This document shows, one piece after another, positions 36,852-47,523 of a stretch of DNA of 64,000 nt. Under the pieces are notes generated by a model. It ran no database searches and was not told where the DNA came from. It saw nothing but the letters and a program-made list of their open reading frames with translations. How positions within the stretch are numbered: the first letter of the stretch is position 1; each line of letters begins with the position of its first letter. This DNA is from Myrica gale (lineage: Eukaryota; Streptophyta; Magnoliopsida; Fagales; Myricaceae): the NCBI GenBank assembly GCA_963930655.1, contig OZ005614.1, forward strand, positions 682,001 to 746,000, in the 5' to 3' direction. The translations under genes and the position numbers were made by a program.

Positions 36852-37212
36852 GGGATAAATACACTTGCCCCTTGTCTTTGGGGTCATTTACACTTTGCAC
36901 CCCGATGTTTTATTTTTGATACATTGGACTCATTATCTTCCACATTTTTGCAATCTGGACCCAGTACCCGATTTGGCCGTTAATTTAGACGGATTCCGTT
37001 AAAACGTGGGGTGCAATGTGTAAATATCTCTAAAGATAAGGGGAACAATGTGTACATACCCCCAAAGATAAGGGGGTAATGTGTAAATGTTTAACGAAAT
37101 CCGTCAATTTAGACGGCCAAATTGAGTACGGGGTCCAGATTGCAAAAATGTTGAAGATAATGGGTCCAATGTATCAAAAATAAAACATCGGGGTGCAAAG
37201 TGTATTTATCCC
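36852..37212. mobile_element. Fold-back MITE with long inverted arms (361 bp)
   Basis: The ends GGGATAAATACACTT and AAGTGTATTTATCCC are perfect inverted repeats. The complementarity continues inward for most of each half (gtgcaaagtg, aaaacatcggggtgc, tgggtccaatgtatc and partners), so the element can fold into one long hairpin. It is flanked by aaaaa on both sides, a possible 5-base duplication. No coding capacity. Confidence 0.85.
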
Positions 37213-39306
37213 AAAAAGGAAAGTGATCAGCTCCCTAAATTTTCTGGTGTAACTCTAGACATGGAGGATAAACTTGTCACGAATTAGGATGAAATATGAA
37301 TTCCTTCTGCCGCCAAATAGGTGGGACTCAGGTTCAAGTGCGCGTATACGGGAAAAGAGCTCCGCCTTCCCCAATCGGTATCTGAAATGGAGCCAACAAT
37401 CAAAGCGATCTTTCATTTTCGTAAGAGATGATTGAGCAATCAGCGCCAGCAAGGAAGGATAAACTTCAAGCTTCAATCTTCCCCACCTTAGCCATTCTCT
37501 CATCTACAATTTCTAGATTCTGGCTCCATAAAACCAATCTTTTGACAAGGAGTTTGTACCAAAATCATTGATTTCCACTAGGTTGCATCAGGTTGGCATC
37601 AGAGCTCCATGATCTTCCATAATGTCTCCTAGCTAGAATAACACATTGGGAGGCTCTGAAGTTACCTCTCAAAGAAAAGGTTCTTCAAGTCAGGCTAGCT
37701 TTATGATAGAATTGTCAGCTCTCAACATCATAATACTGTCATATATCATGAGATTGGGTTGAAGAGTTAACTAAAAGGTGCGGAATAATTGAGAGTAAAA
37801 ACATTCCTATTTCATTGGTTACCCATTTGTTAAGAGCCGGATACCGTTGGTTATGTTGGAACTGATGTGTACAGTCTGTCGGCTTGTCCAATAATGCATG
37901 TCTGTCCCTTTGGTCGGCAGCCTATGTATAGCCATTTTGCTCAAATCCACGTTGTATAACAGCCGTTACCCACTACTGCACACTTCTACACTGAAATGAA
38001 ATTCTATTTACCTAAAAAAAATCGGAGACTCGATTGCTTAATTCAAGAGTGGGCTGAGATCTGGGATTCAAAAAGACATGTCCGACATCAAGTGGACGAT
38101 CTCCAAGCTGCTGTTGCAATGGGAAATAAAAACATAATGAGTTTCAAAACAATCTAGCACACTGAAAAAAAAAATCCCCAGTTTAGAAAGCTGAAAGACA
38201 GCACCCCAGAAAGACAGACCAAAAGGTTGTAAACCCACAACAGCAAAAACAGGAATTAAAAGAGCTTAATTACCAACTAACTGAGAGCTTGAACAGCAAG
38301 TAGGTCGAAACCCTAAACAGTAACACTAGAGGTTCCTCAACAGGAAGTTGAAAAAAGGCAAAGCAACTAGCACTGTAAGCAATATATATTAACGATATCC
38401 TGCCTAAACAGCAAGGTAAAAACCCAAAAGCAAATGCCGAGATGCTTACTGGAGCTCAAGCTGCTGAGGCCAAACAGCTTCCTGAGAAAGTTGACAGTGA
38501 AAGTGAAATTGCTGATGGAGCATCATCCTCATGTACTTGAAGAAGCTTAGACTTGGGGCTAATCGGCCAATTAATGATTAAAGAAGACGTTTTGCTAAGT
38601 AGCCGTCTTATTGTTTTTCCCTGGGCTATTCAGAACTGATTGGATAAGTCAAAAGTATGCTCCTCCGCATCAGTGAATACACTTCTTACTTTCTCTTTCT
38701 TTTTGAGGGGTTTTCTGGGATGTCGCATCAATCAAATTATTAAGGCCTCAGAACGTAGTTCCTGCTTGAAGAGTTGAATCACAAATCAACCTAATAAAAC
38801 GAGAATTCATAATGGCAACCCTCAAAATTTGCAAATCGTAATGTAGACAGATCCAACAGACTTTTGTTTGTATAGTTCCTTATGGTAATTGTCGACCAGC
38901 GAGTTTTCAGTTATCTCAAGATACCAAAGCAACTTCTCACCCGAAAGCAAACAAAACCTCCTGAGATTTGGTACTCCACTTTTAATCCTCAAAGCCAACC
39001 AATTGTAAATTTGTAAGCGACTTGGCATCCAACATTTGTTCCCATGGCTGAAATGCAATAATGAACATTTGATTTGCCTACCAGTGCTTTAGCACTGTCC
39101 TTACTACATTTTAATCTGGCAAGCTCTTCAAAATGTCATCGACTGGTTTGACCAAATCAAAACTATTGCTCCATATTGTCCTCTATTACGCTATAGTTGT
39201 ACCTTAATCATATGATAATGTTATTACTTACAAAAAGAAAAAGATAAGGAGAAAATCCTTGCCCCAACCATCATTTTTTTTTCTCCTTTTCCTCCAACAT
39301 CTAGCA
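37213..39306. other. Spacer, no gene recognised
   Basis: A Met-tRNA primer-site-like ttggcatcagagc near 37595 and a TGTTGGAAC ... aatgaaattctatttacc stretch near 37854-38015 faintly recall an LTR retrotransposon, but no matching repeat pair was found. The remainder is unrecognised single-copy-looking sequence. Confidence 0.35.
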
Positions 39307-39458
39307 TGTTTGTTTGCCCAAAAATTTGGGACCCCAAAAATTTCAATCAAACAAACATACTTCAAAATTTCTAACTTTTACACATACATTTCAAACTTTT
39401 CACAAACCCCAATAAAGTTCAACATTCAAAAGATTCCCAAAATTTTGGTAAACAAACA
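39307..39458. mobile_element. MITE, family C (TGTTTGTTTGCCC ends)
   Basis: About 150 bp with termini TGTTTGTTTGCCCAAAA and TTTTGGTAAACAAACA. The body (catacttcaaaatttctaac, acacatac, ttcacaaac, cattcaaaagattc) matches the left part of the element in WRKY copy B intron 2, making this the plain form without the GC-rich insert. Confidence 0.75.
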
Positions 39459-39802
39459 TTCCAAGCGCTGCGACACAAAAACATACAACTCCCACCCTAC
39501 TAGAGCCCAATTGCCAAAACAAGAGCTTCGTAATTGACTTGAGGAAAACAAAAACAACATAATTTAGGTTGTTCCATAATCAAGACAGCTGTTGTAAACG
39601 GATGCATGCAACCTTAATTTCTATGAAAATACTGATGAGTCCTAAAATCCACTGGCAATAAGAACTTTTGGAAACAAGAAAAAAAATTGTATCGCTGACT
39701 GATAAGAACTTTTTCATCCTTAAACCTCATAACCACCACCTTCCATAGCATCATCCAACACACAACCCCTTACCACTGCCAAAACCAGGATGCCTGCATA
39801 GC

Positions 39803-40635
39803 GGGTTCGGTTACTATGTTGATACTTAAGGTGCTGATGGCTGTTGATGAATGATCACGATTAAATTTTCAAGATCTAAAAGCTGTTAACACGCCACGTC
39901 AATTAATGAACTTGACCTACAAACTGACCCGATTCGACCCGCAAACTGACCCAGCAAAAAAAATCCCAAATCGATTTCAAAAACTTCTTGGCACACTCCA
40001 TCCCTTCTTCGTGCAGTCTCCCAGCCGCCCCACAGCCACCCGTTCGTGGGTCCTCCGTCCCAGCGTCGCCCTCACATCTCAAGATGAAGTGAAGTTTGAG
40101 CTGTGGGAAAAAGGTGCAACAAGAATGAGAAATCATAAGAGTAAGTGCATTTTCATTTCCAGATTGTTCAAATACGTTCCACATTTTTCATTTTTCTTTA
40201 ATGTATTTCCTCAATAAAAGGAAAGTTGTCTTTGTTTTGTTATGAGCGGAACAAATCCAAAATCCATGGCTGACTTGGTCGTTGGTGCCAGACTATATCT
40301 GCGGCCCGAGAAATTGACCATTTATCAATATACACAGAGTTATCGGAGCATTTCATTCAACATACAAGATGTTTTTGGACCAAGTGACGTTCTCGGCTGT
40401 GGGGCGACGTTGGGCGAATGTGAAGAAGGTATGGAGTATGCGAAGAAACTCTTGAAATCGATTTTGATTTTTTTTGTTGGGTCAGTTCATGGGTCAACAC
40501 CATTAACGGGTTGAATCGGGACAGTTCACGAGTCAAATTCATTAATGGACGTGTCGTGTTAGTAGCCATTGGATCTTGAAAATTTAATCGTGACCGTCCA
40601 TCAGCACCTTACGTATCAGCATAATAACCAAACCC
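39803..40635. mobile_element. Mutator-like element (MULE) with about 250-bp terminal inverted repeats
   Basis: The left arm starts GGGTTCGGTTACTATG and the right arm ends with the inverse of GGGTTTGGTTATTATG. The arms stay alignable for about 250 bp each (ggtgctgatgg, cacgattaaattttcaagat, caattaatgaacttgac, aaatcgatttcaa, ccccacagcc). The flanks ctgcatagc (39794-39802) and atacatagc (40636-40644) are a 9-base duplication with two mismatches. Long arms plus a 9-base duplication are the MULE signature. The 330-bp interior encodes no transposase; it has a gtaagt ... ttccag stretch that could be part of a captured host gene. Confidence 0.8.
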
Positions 40636-40644
40636 ATACATAGC

Positions 40645-43500
40645 TGCCAAACCCAAAATCCAAGATCTGCCATAATTCCCAAAAGCCATTATGGCACATA
40701 CCCCACCAATGATGCACCCAATCACCAGTCATCACTACCATCAAAATCTCTCACAACCAAACACCATGTCACTCCAATCCAACTGGTTGGTAATGCCACC
40801 TTCGACTCATCTTAGCCTAAGAACAACAAATCCCACATGCCAATCTTACTCAAAACCATTGATCTTGCCCAATAACAAAATAACTTTCTACGTCCCAATT
40901 CACATCGTGCCCTCGTAGGTTTCTAATACAACCTCCAAGAACATCATCAACCTTCTCACTAGTTTCATCATTATTATCATCTAACTGTCATTTATACTTC
41001 TTAAAGACAAAAGATCCAACTCAGCCAAATTTGTCCGCTGCCTAGCCATTAAAGAAGGTGGCCCCTCCAATATTACTTCAAATGAGATCAAGTCAAAGGT
41101 AGACAAAAGTAAAGATGGAGCCAGAGGCGGTGGCGTTCCATCATATATAAGCACTCTTGTTTAATATGTTTTCCAACATCCTACCAAATTAAAGCAAAAG
41201 AAACCTCATATTTTTTATACTCCTCTCTTAAACCTCCGAGCCAGCAGTTTTAAAAGAAACTTAATTAGCATTTGAACAGATTCAGACGGGGTATAACTGA
41301 ACTTGGCTATAAATATCATATATGCCCACAAACATATATATCTTTTGTACACTTTTGAACCCCATGTAAGTCACTTTCAACAGTGCTTAATTTCTTTTTC
41401 TTCACCTACAAAATACAGTACCTTCATCTTCTAATAACTGTTTTCGATGTTTCAAGATTCTCTAGTCCCTATGCAGTAGCTAGGTTCAAGATTATTACGA
41501 CAATTATTATGTTTTGCAGTGCAAAATTGTTTTCCCCCCTCTCTCCCAATCGAGAAAATCTGAGGCAAATTACGAACCCCAATTTACACAGCTTACATAT
41601 TCCGAATTTACAAACCAACCAACCAATCTTCCATATTATTGATGAGCATACACCAACTACTATTCCAACTCCTTTTTAATACAACAACCGAATTTCAATG
41701 GCTTTTCTCTCAACTAATAGATGTTTAAGTATTCATTAATGTCCATGAAGTGTCTTCACTGGAGTCCATTCAAACCTAATTAATTATGAAATAGTCCATT
41801 CAATATAATTTACTACGATAAGATCACACAACATCATGCCCAAAATTATTAGTTGTTAGCTAATCCTTATACCACTAAATTTGTTAGATAGATGCCTATC
41901 TCTAACAATCAAATGATGAACCAGAAGACAATTCCAACGGATATTCTTTCCTCCAACTTCTGAGAATCTCATGCATTATGTAACAACCCACATGTAGTAC
42001 AGGATCACTACGTCAACTTACGAGAATCTTATCCAACATGTATGAAGGAATCCTAAATAATATCCATATAGTACAGGAATGTCGGCGCTCACGAACATGT
42101 ACCAAATAATTCAGAAGCAAATCGAATTACCTTGTCAAGTGGAACTTTCCATTCTGCAACCCCCAGCATTCGGACAGTAGAATAGACCTCTGAAACTGAA
42201 TCGATAAAACATGTGATAACTAACTCAGCATAAAATAGTGGTGCAGACAATTATTTCTTTTACTCCTATCACACCTAATAACACGATCGAATAAAATAAA
42301 GACAGTACGTATAGAGCTATCGCATTCCAATGCTAAGGAAATATCGTTTCATTAATGCCGCAGAAAGAGTTGGCTCAAATTTATCCAGATTGCATCTTGG
42401 ATAGAACAAAGCAAACTCTGACTCAGTCGTGTGGAAAATTTTGATTCCACTAGTCACCCTATAACGGACTAATTCCACACATTCAATGATCTGATAAGAG
42501 ACTACAAGCAGCAAGTGCACAGCAAAGTACTGATACAAGAATAAGCCGTGTTTTTCTTCATGGACTCGCAGGTCTTAGAATAATCAATAACCAAGTACCA
42601 ACTATTGTTAAGAGGCAAGAACCAAAATTGATCCGTTAGAGGCACTGAATTAATAGACATGAAAATGAAGCTACAAGTGCGACAACAAATAGGGTTATTG
42701 GAAGCCCACACCCAAAACCTGTTTGACAAGTTTTCTTTGCAGAGAAATCTGGTTCCTGATGTTTGAGTTGATGGATCCTTCAAATTAATATTCACGCCCG
42801 CCTGCGAAACCTTGAGAAATAACACTGGCAAAATACGATAACTGTAAAATTCTCATTAGCGTCATGCGACCCAAACGGTTTTCATCATTTCTACACACAA
42901 TTACTTCTCATCAAATCACAATACTAGACGACAAATTAAACAAATAATTTGGAAAAATATCATTTTGAAATTAGTTGTTTCCCGCAACAAACCATTATAT
43001 AGCAGCAGGTGTGCGAATGGTAAGATTTTACTAGACTTAGACCCAGAAAACCCATTTGCACTCGTGCCGAAAACGACCTCTGTGCCGGATAGAATAGGGT
43101 TTCAGACCGATGTATATAATAATACCCGAACTGAGGTAGAATCTTGCCGATTCAGGTGAAAACAAACTCCAATCAGAACCAAATCTCGAGGGAAAATCGC
43201 ATGCGCAGGAATAAAAAAGGGAATGGCGCATGAAAGATGATAATACTCGTAACTAAGAAGCTGAAAGAGGGAAAGGAGGGTTTGTGAGGACCATACTACT
43301 CCTACATAACGTGAATGGTCCCATGCTATAAACAAGGTTTGCCGCTTAATCCGCACAATAATCAGGCGTACCTTCTAAAAAACACCATTAAAAGTCACCT
43401 TCCGTCGATTAAAACTGTAGACGTATAATTATTCGACAAATTTAAGCACAAAGACGCTAGAGATACTTGTTCACCACCCATTGAACAATCTGCGATCTTC
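40645..43500. other. Spacer left of the MIR156 hairpin
   Basis: No protein-like frame was recognised. Because the MIR156 primary transcript runs leftward on the minus strand, part of this stretch probably holds its 3' exons or introns, but the end of the transcript cannot be fixed from sequence alone. Confidence 0.4.
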
Positions 43501-43647
43501 GCGAGCAGTTTTAGAAGTTGGAAGTCACTAAAGTCTAAGCCCTGGAAACTGTAGAGGAAATACTAGAGGGGGTGAGAGTGAGAGAGGATCCGGAACAAGG
43601 AAGGACAGAGGGGGATGATCATATGTTGGCCTCCTCCAGGACTGGAA

Positions 43648-43730
43648 TCTGACAGAAAGAGAAGTGAGCACGCAAAAACAATAGTATAGACTTATACCAA
43701 GTGCCCCTGTGTGCTCACTCTCTTCTGTCA
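43648..43730 (-). ncRNA. MIR156: MIR156 precursor hairpin
   Basis: On the minus strand the 5' arm reads TGACAGAAGAGAGTGAGCAC (43730 down to 43711), identical to canonical mature miR156a. The 3' arm (43669 down to 43648) carries the star strand, GCTCACTTCTCTTTCTGTCA plus two bases. The arms pair along about 20 bases around a loop of about 40 nt. miR156 targets SPL transcription factor mRNAs and keeps plants in the juvenile phase. The hairpin size and mature-on-5'-arm layout match known MIR156 genes. The same strand upstream has a leader-like region with a telo-box. Confidence 0.97.
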
Positions 43731-44110
43731 ATTTCTATGCCCCAGAGAAATAGAAATAAGAAAGCAGAAGCGAAAGTGATGATAGAAAGCTTCAAAATGT
43801 GTAAACGAAAAGGGTTCGGCATAAATACACCGGAGTCGGATTCTACATACACCAATAAGATAAAAATAGTGAGCCAGATCTGAGAACGCAGCAACACCCA
43901 GTTAAGGAAAGCAATCGGGAGCCACCAAAACTCTTAGATCCTATTCTTTTTCGATCTATAAGTATTGGGAAACTCCACCGAGGATTTAGGGTTTTCTGAC
44001 CAAGAAAAAAACCCACCCACCAACCCAAGAAAAAAAGAGTCACTCCACCTTCCTCCACTCTCTTCATTCGCAAGTGCCTCCCTCGTTATCATCTTCTTCC
44101 CTCATGCATG
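43731..44110 (-). ncRNA. Probable 5' part of the MIR156 primary transcript
   Basis: This pyrimidine- and purine-patchy stretch resembles a plant leader: on the minus strand it contains a telo-box AAACCCTAA (43986-43994), common near transcription starts. No long frame with a protein match exists. The transcription start itself could not be located. The call is an inference from position and composition. Confidence 0.4.
43986..43994 (-). promoter_or_regulatory. Telo-box AAACCCTAA upstream of MIR156
   Basis: Exact telo-box 256 bases upstream of the mature miR156 start. A GA-rich tract lies at about 44215-44280 further upstream. Telo-boxes (bound by TRB proteins) and GA repeats (bound by BPC proteins) are known recruiting elements for PRC2, which represses MIR156 genes as plants age. 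The link here is inferred. Confidence 0.5.
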
Positions 44111-45128
44111 ACGTACAGATGTCGGCGACACGTTGCTAAAGCCTGACCTTCTTTCAGGACAAATCAAACAGTGCCGACGGCGACCACAGAAACGGCCAGA
44201 TAAGGAAAGAAGAGTTGGGACTCCTCGAAAGAATAAGGGAAATAATGAGAGGGAGCGAGGGAGGGAGGAGAGAGAGAGCATTTATCGTTTGACAGAAAGA
44301 GTCGCTCCCTTGACTGATCGTTTTGCAGCTTTGCTTTTGCTTAACCGTGGAGATTTATGGGACTCGGTACGTGTGTACCTTAGTGCGTGTGGGAGGGTTT
44401 AGTGGTGTTTTTTTTTGGGAGAAGACAAAGAGTACACGAAGCATTTTTGAGGAGACTGGAGAGAGAGCAAGAGAGCAGTAGAAGGATGTGATAGGTTTGG
44501 GTCAGATATTTCGAGGGTACGTGTTGCTTTCATGGCAACGAGAGTGGTGATCGACTTACAGCCGTCTATTTGACATGATCACAGGCTATTCCCTGCCTTC
44601 GGATAAGGTATGATGGTGGGTCCCTAGTACTGTGCCTCTGTCTCTTAATGGTGTCTGCTCGGTATTTGGGGCCGATGGGACTGCGTCATTACGGGAGACA
44701 GACTCGGCTTTGGAATCGGGGTTCCCAATTCCTTCTACAAACGCTTTCTTCAATACTCCTTATAACCGCTATGCTGGCACCAATCACTATGACCCTTTCA
44801 GCTCTTAAATTAATCACTTATCGTACACGGACTGCTCATGACTGGTACCACAGTCACAAGTGGGAGAACTTTGGGTGAAGGAGTCAGGTGCAAGTTGTAT
44901 GGAGCTATCCCTACCACATCCGTACCCCGCCCAGTAGTCTAAATACAGCTTTCCCAAAGGATTTCATACTCATCCGTTCAGCGCAGTAATAACAATGTTC
45001 CCTTTGCATTTTCCTGATCCTAACCCTCTTCCAGTCTTCCCTATATTTCTTCATGTATATCTGCAGAAACTACGTAGATCTCTATCTGGATCGGTTTGCT
45101 GTAAATGACGGTAAAAGTGAAATGCCTT

Positions 45129-45131
<3 letters not shown>
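44111..45131. other. Region right of MIR156
   Basis: Contains a GA-rich tract at about 44215-44280, likely part of the MIR156 promoter. Between 44.4 and 45.1 kb I see nothing recognisable on either strand. Confidence 0.4.

Positions 45132-45199
<68 letters not shown>
45132..45199. repeat. (TA)n microsatellite, about 34 repeats
   Basis: An uninterrupted TA dinucleotide run of about 68 bp, next to a family B MITE. It should be highly variable between individuals. The open frame across it is an artefact of the repeat (tyrosine-isoleucine). Confidence 0.95.
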
Positions 45200-45202
<3 letters not shown>

Positions 45203-45217
45203 CAAACTGAGAGACTA

Positions 45218-45404
45218 GGGCGTGTTTGTTTGTAGAAATTTTGAGTATTGAGATTTGTGAAAAGTATAGATATTTTATGGAAAAGTGAGGAGAGAGAAGA
45301 TTTAATTGAATAGTATAATATTATTGTATAATTTAATGAGGAGAGAGATTATTTTATGATTGTTTGGAAATTTTGAGGGGTGGAAATTTTCGGAGACAAA
45401 CGCC
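45218..45404. mobile_element. MITE, family B copy 1 (GGCGTGTTTGTTTG ends)
   Basis: Termini GGGCGTGTTTGTTTG and ACAAACGCC, with TA before and after. The interior motifs aaaagtgaggagagaga, tataatattattgtataatt and gagagattattttatgattg match the copy nested in the TRIM at 54079-54282. Confidence 0.75.
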
Positions 45405-45460
45405 TAAAACGTTTTACTTTTTTTTTTCAATCCGATCGAGATGAGTATTTATATATTGGT

Positions 45461-45637
45461 GGATTGTGTTTGAGTGTTAAAATTTTAGGGTATTAGATTT
45501 GATGTAAAAGTGAAGATGGATAATTTTTATTATTTATTATAGCGAAAAGTAATAATGCGATGAAAAGAGAGATTATATTATAATTTTTTATTGTGTTAAA
45601 ATTTTAAGAAGGGTAAAATTTTAGTACACAAATAGCC
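45461..45637. mobile_element. MITE, family A copy 3
   Basis: Begins GGATTGTGTTTGAGTG and ends CACAAATAGCC. The interior shares gagagattatattataattt with the family. Its last 22 bases (45616-45637) recur as an exact inverted copy at 45685-45706, across a spacer of 47 bp. Confidence 0.7.
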
Positions 45638-45980
45638 AGCAACATGTTAGATTCTCTTCCAAGCACAACGGGACTACCTACTAAGGCTATTTGTGTACTA
45701 AAATTTATATATATATATATATGCCAGTGTTTCTTGATGGAGCTCGTTCACATCATTTCTGTTTTTTTCCTCCAAGCTAATGATTTAAGAAGCAAGAAAT
45801 CATAGAAGGTAAACAAGATGGATACCGGACTAAGTGAAAAATGTGTACCCATTTATAAACAATCCATTGTTTGGAAGGGGAGAAGTAATTGTGTGAGGTG
45901 ACTTGGGAGAATTGTGCCAACCTAGAGTTATATGTTTTTAACTCTCTCTCTCTTGGTTGAGCTTGCTTATCATAGTAAGG

Positions 45981-46351
45981 ACATGTTCGATTTGTTTGTT
46001 TTTTTAAAATTCTTTTGAATTTTAAAATTTTAAAACCGAACATATTTTTTTGATGACTGGGAAATTCCCCAAAGCCGGACCCTTTTGGTCCAACCTTGAA
46101 GTACAAACTCCGGCCCCCTGGACCGACCCCACAACCCAGAGAGCAGGTAAGTCAAGGGCGATAATGGGGATGTTGGGGCTCGAACTTGGGACATGTTAGA
46201 ACCTAAACTGAAGTCTTACCACCACACCAAACCCTTGGGGGTAAAACCGAACATGTTTTTAACATCACTTAAAAACAAACTTATGCACGCATACTAATAA
46301 AGTTAATTTCACTTAAAAATTCTCAAAACACTTTTATAATCTAACCGAACT
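45981..46351. mobile_element. MITE-like element, family D copy 3, split by a SINE
   Basis: Left end acatgttcgatttg, right end ctaaccgaactgta, with the AT-rich interior interrupted at about 46050 by the SINE described separately. Removing the SINE and one copy of its duplication leaves an element of about 160 bp, comparable to copy 2. Confidence 0.55.
46051..46242 (-). mobile_element. tRNA-derived SINE, about 190 bp, nested in a MITE
   Basis: Read on the minus strand it starts near 46242, has an A-box-like ggtgtggtggtaag (46210-46223) and a perfect B-box core GTTCGAGCC (46177-46185), and ends in an A-run. The flanks are an 18-base direct repeat, aaaaccgaacatRttttt (46032-46049 and 46243-46260), with one difference. 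These are the marks of LINE-driven retroposition. It is GC-richer than its host element. Confidence 0.85.
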
Positions 46352-46508
46352 GTACGTCATGTAAGTCAGCACAGAATCCATCCTTATATACCTTAGGTTT
46401 ATTTTCCCTCAGAAACATAATAAATGATATCAAAGTGTACTGTTTTGCAAGCTTATAAAGTTCACCGACTGAAGTTTTAAGAACCACACTTCGTTCTTGG
46501 CCAACCAG

Positions 46509-47515
46509 CAGGGCCGGCTCATAAAAAAAAATGTGGCCTACGGTCATGTTAAAAATTAGGTTTTTTTATAACAGTTAAAAATTTATTTAAAAATAATTTT
46601 TTCTAGTTTTTTGAGATGCAAAATTACTAATCAAACTTTTATATTCAAGATTTGTTACTATGTTACTTTCAATTGATAGAATGACAAATCCATTTAGTCT
46701 TTCTTGTGACATCGTCGACCGTAAATAGGATTTTATTAGTTTAAGTTTTGAAAAACTTATTTCTCCAGGAGCAATTGACATGAATTGTTAAGAGTATTCT
46801 ATAAGTAATGCATGCATTTGGAAAACAATCTATTTTTTTATATATAATTTAATGTTTCAATTGGAGTATTGATTTGAGGTTGTAAAACTTCTTCTAATAC
46901 TTTTAATAATTTTAGATTTATATAGGATTTTTGAGATTAATTACCGTTATAAATTTAGTCGTTGATAAATTGTGCAGCAATTTCCGTTTTATACACAAAA
47001 ACTTATTGATGTGAAACTATGATAAGAAAAGTTTTATGTAAATTTTTGTAGGTGATTCTAATGCCAGAATGCCGTTAGGAGATGCCGATTACTTGTTATT
47101 GCAATAAGAATGAAGTCTTACATATCACTTCGAAGACCTCATTTTTCTGCGCATATTGCCACTTTAGAGAATCAGAGGCCCAATTTTTCTGCGCAGAGTA
47201 ATGTCTTTTTTTACTATTTCACTTTTGCTTACAAATTATCTCTTTTACACTTCTCTTCTTACACTTCTTTTCGCGGTTTTCATAGAAAAAGGCCGCATAA
47301 CAGTTTTCTTTTATTTAATGATTACACCTATTTCTTTTGCATGTCAGTACGTTTTGTTTTACATGCTTACAAGTTGTTTTCTTTCAATTTGTTGGCGTGT
47401 TTTTTCAGCACGTTCTGTTGCTCTTTTTTTTTTTTAATTCTCTAAGTTATGAGGCCTTGCTCAAGGTGGGGCCTTAGGCAACTACCTAAGTTGCCTTACC
47501 CTTGAGCCGGCCCTG
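46509..47515. mobile_element. hAT transposon relic, 1,007 bp, with exact 8-bp duplication
   Basis: Perfect termini CAGGGCCGGCTCA and TGAGCCGGCCCTG, flanked by CCAACCAG on both sides (46501-46508 and 47516-47523). The CAGGGCCGG ends and the 8-bp duplication place it in hAT. The AT-rich middle lacks a full transposase; only the C-terminal remnant listed separately remains, so it is an internally deleted derivative that depends on an intact relative. Confidence 0.95.
46587..46781 (-). pseudogene. hAT transposase C-terminal (dimerisation) fragment
   Basis: A 64-codon frame contains FSKLKLIKSYLRSTMSQERL followed by NGFVILSIESN. This matches the C-terminal dimerisation motif (KLKLIKTYLRSTMSQERLN) of plant hAT transposases of the TTF-zinc-finger type. 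The BED or TTF finger and the catalytic core are gone, so no activity is expected. It lies inside the 1,007-bp hAT relic and indicates the parent element's coding strand (minus). Confidence 0.85.
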
Positions 47516-47523
47516 CCAACCAG

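Noticed and set aside
37590-38016. LTR retrotransposon suggested by a Met-tRNA primer-like site and an LTR-like stretch
   Set aside because: No matching pair of terminal repeats was found, so only a vague resemblance remains.
43528-43731. Open frame of 67 codons across the MIR156 hairpin as a possible miPEP
   Set aside because: It has no ATG start (it begins TTG) and runs through the conserved hairpin arms, so the constraint is on RNA, not protein.
45053-45235. 60-codon frame of alternating Tyr-Ile
   Set aside because: It is a direct translation of the (TA)n microsatellite.
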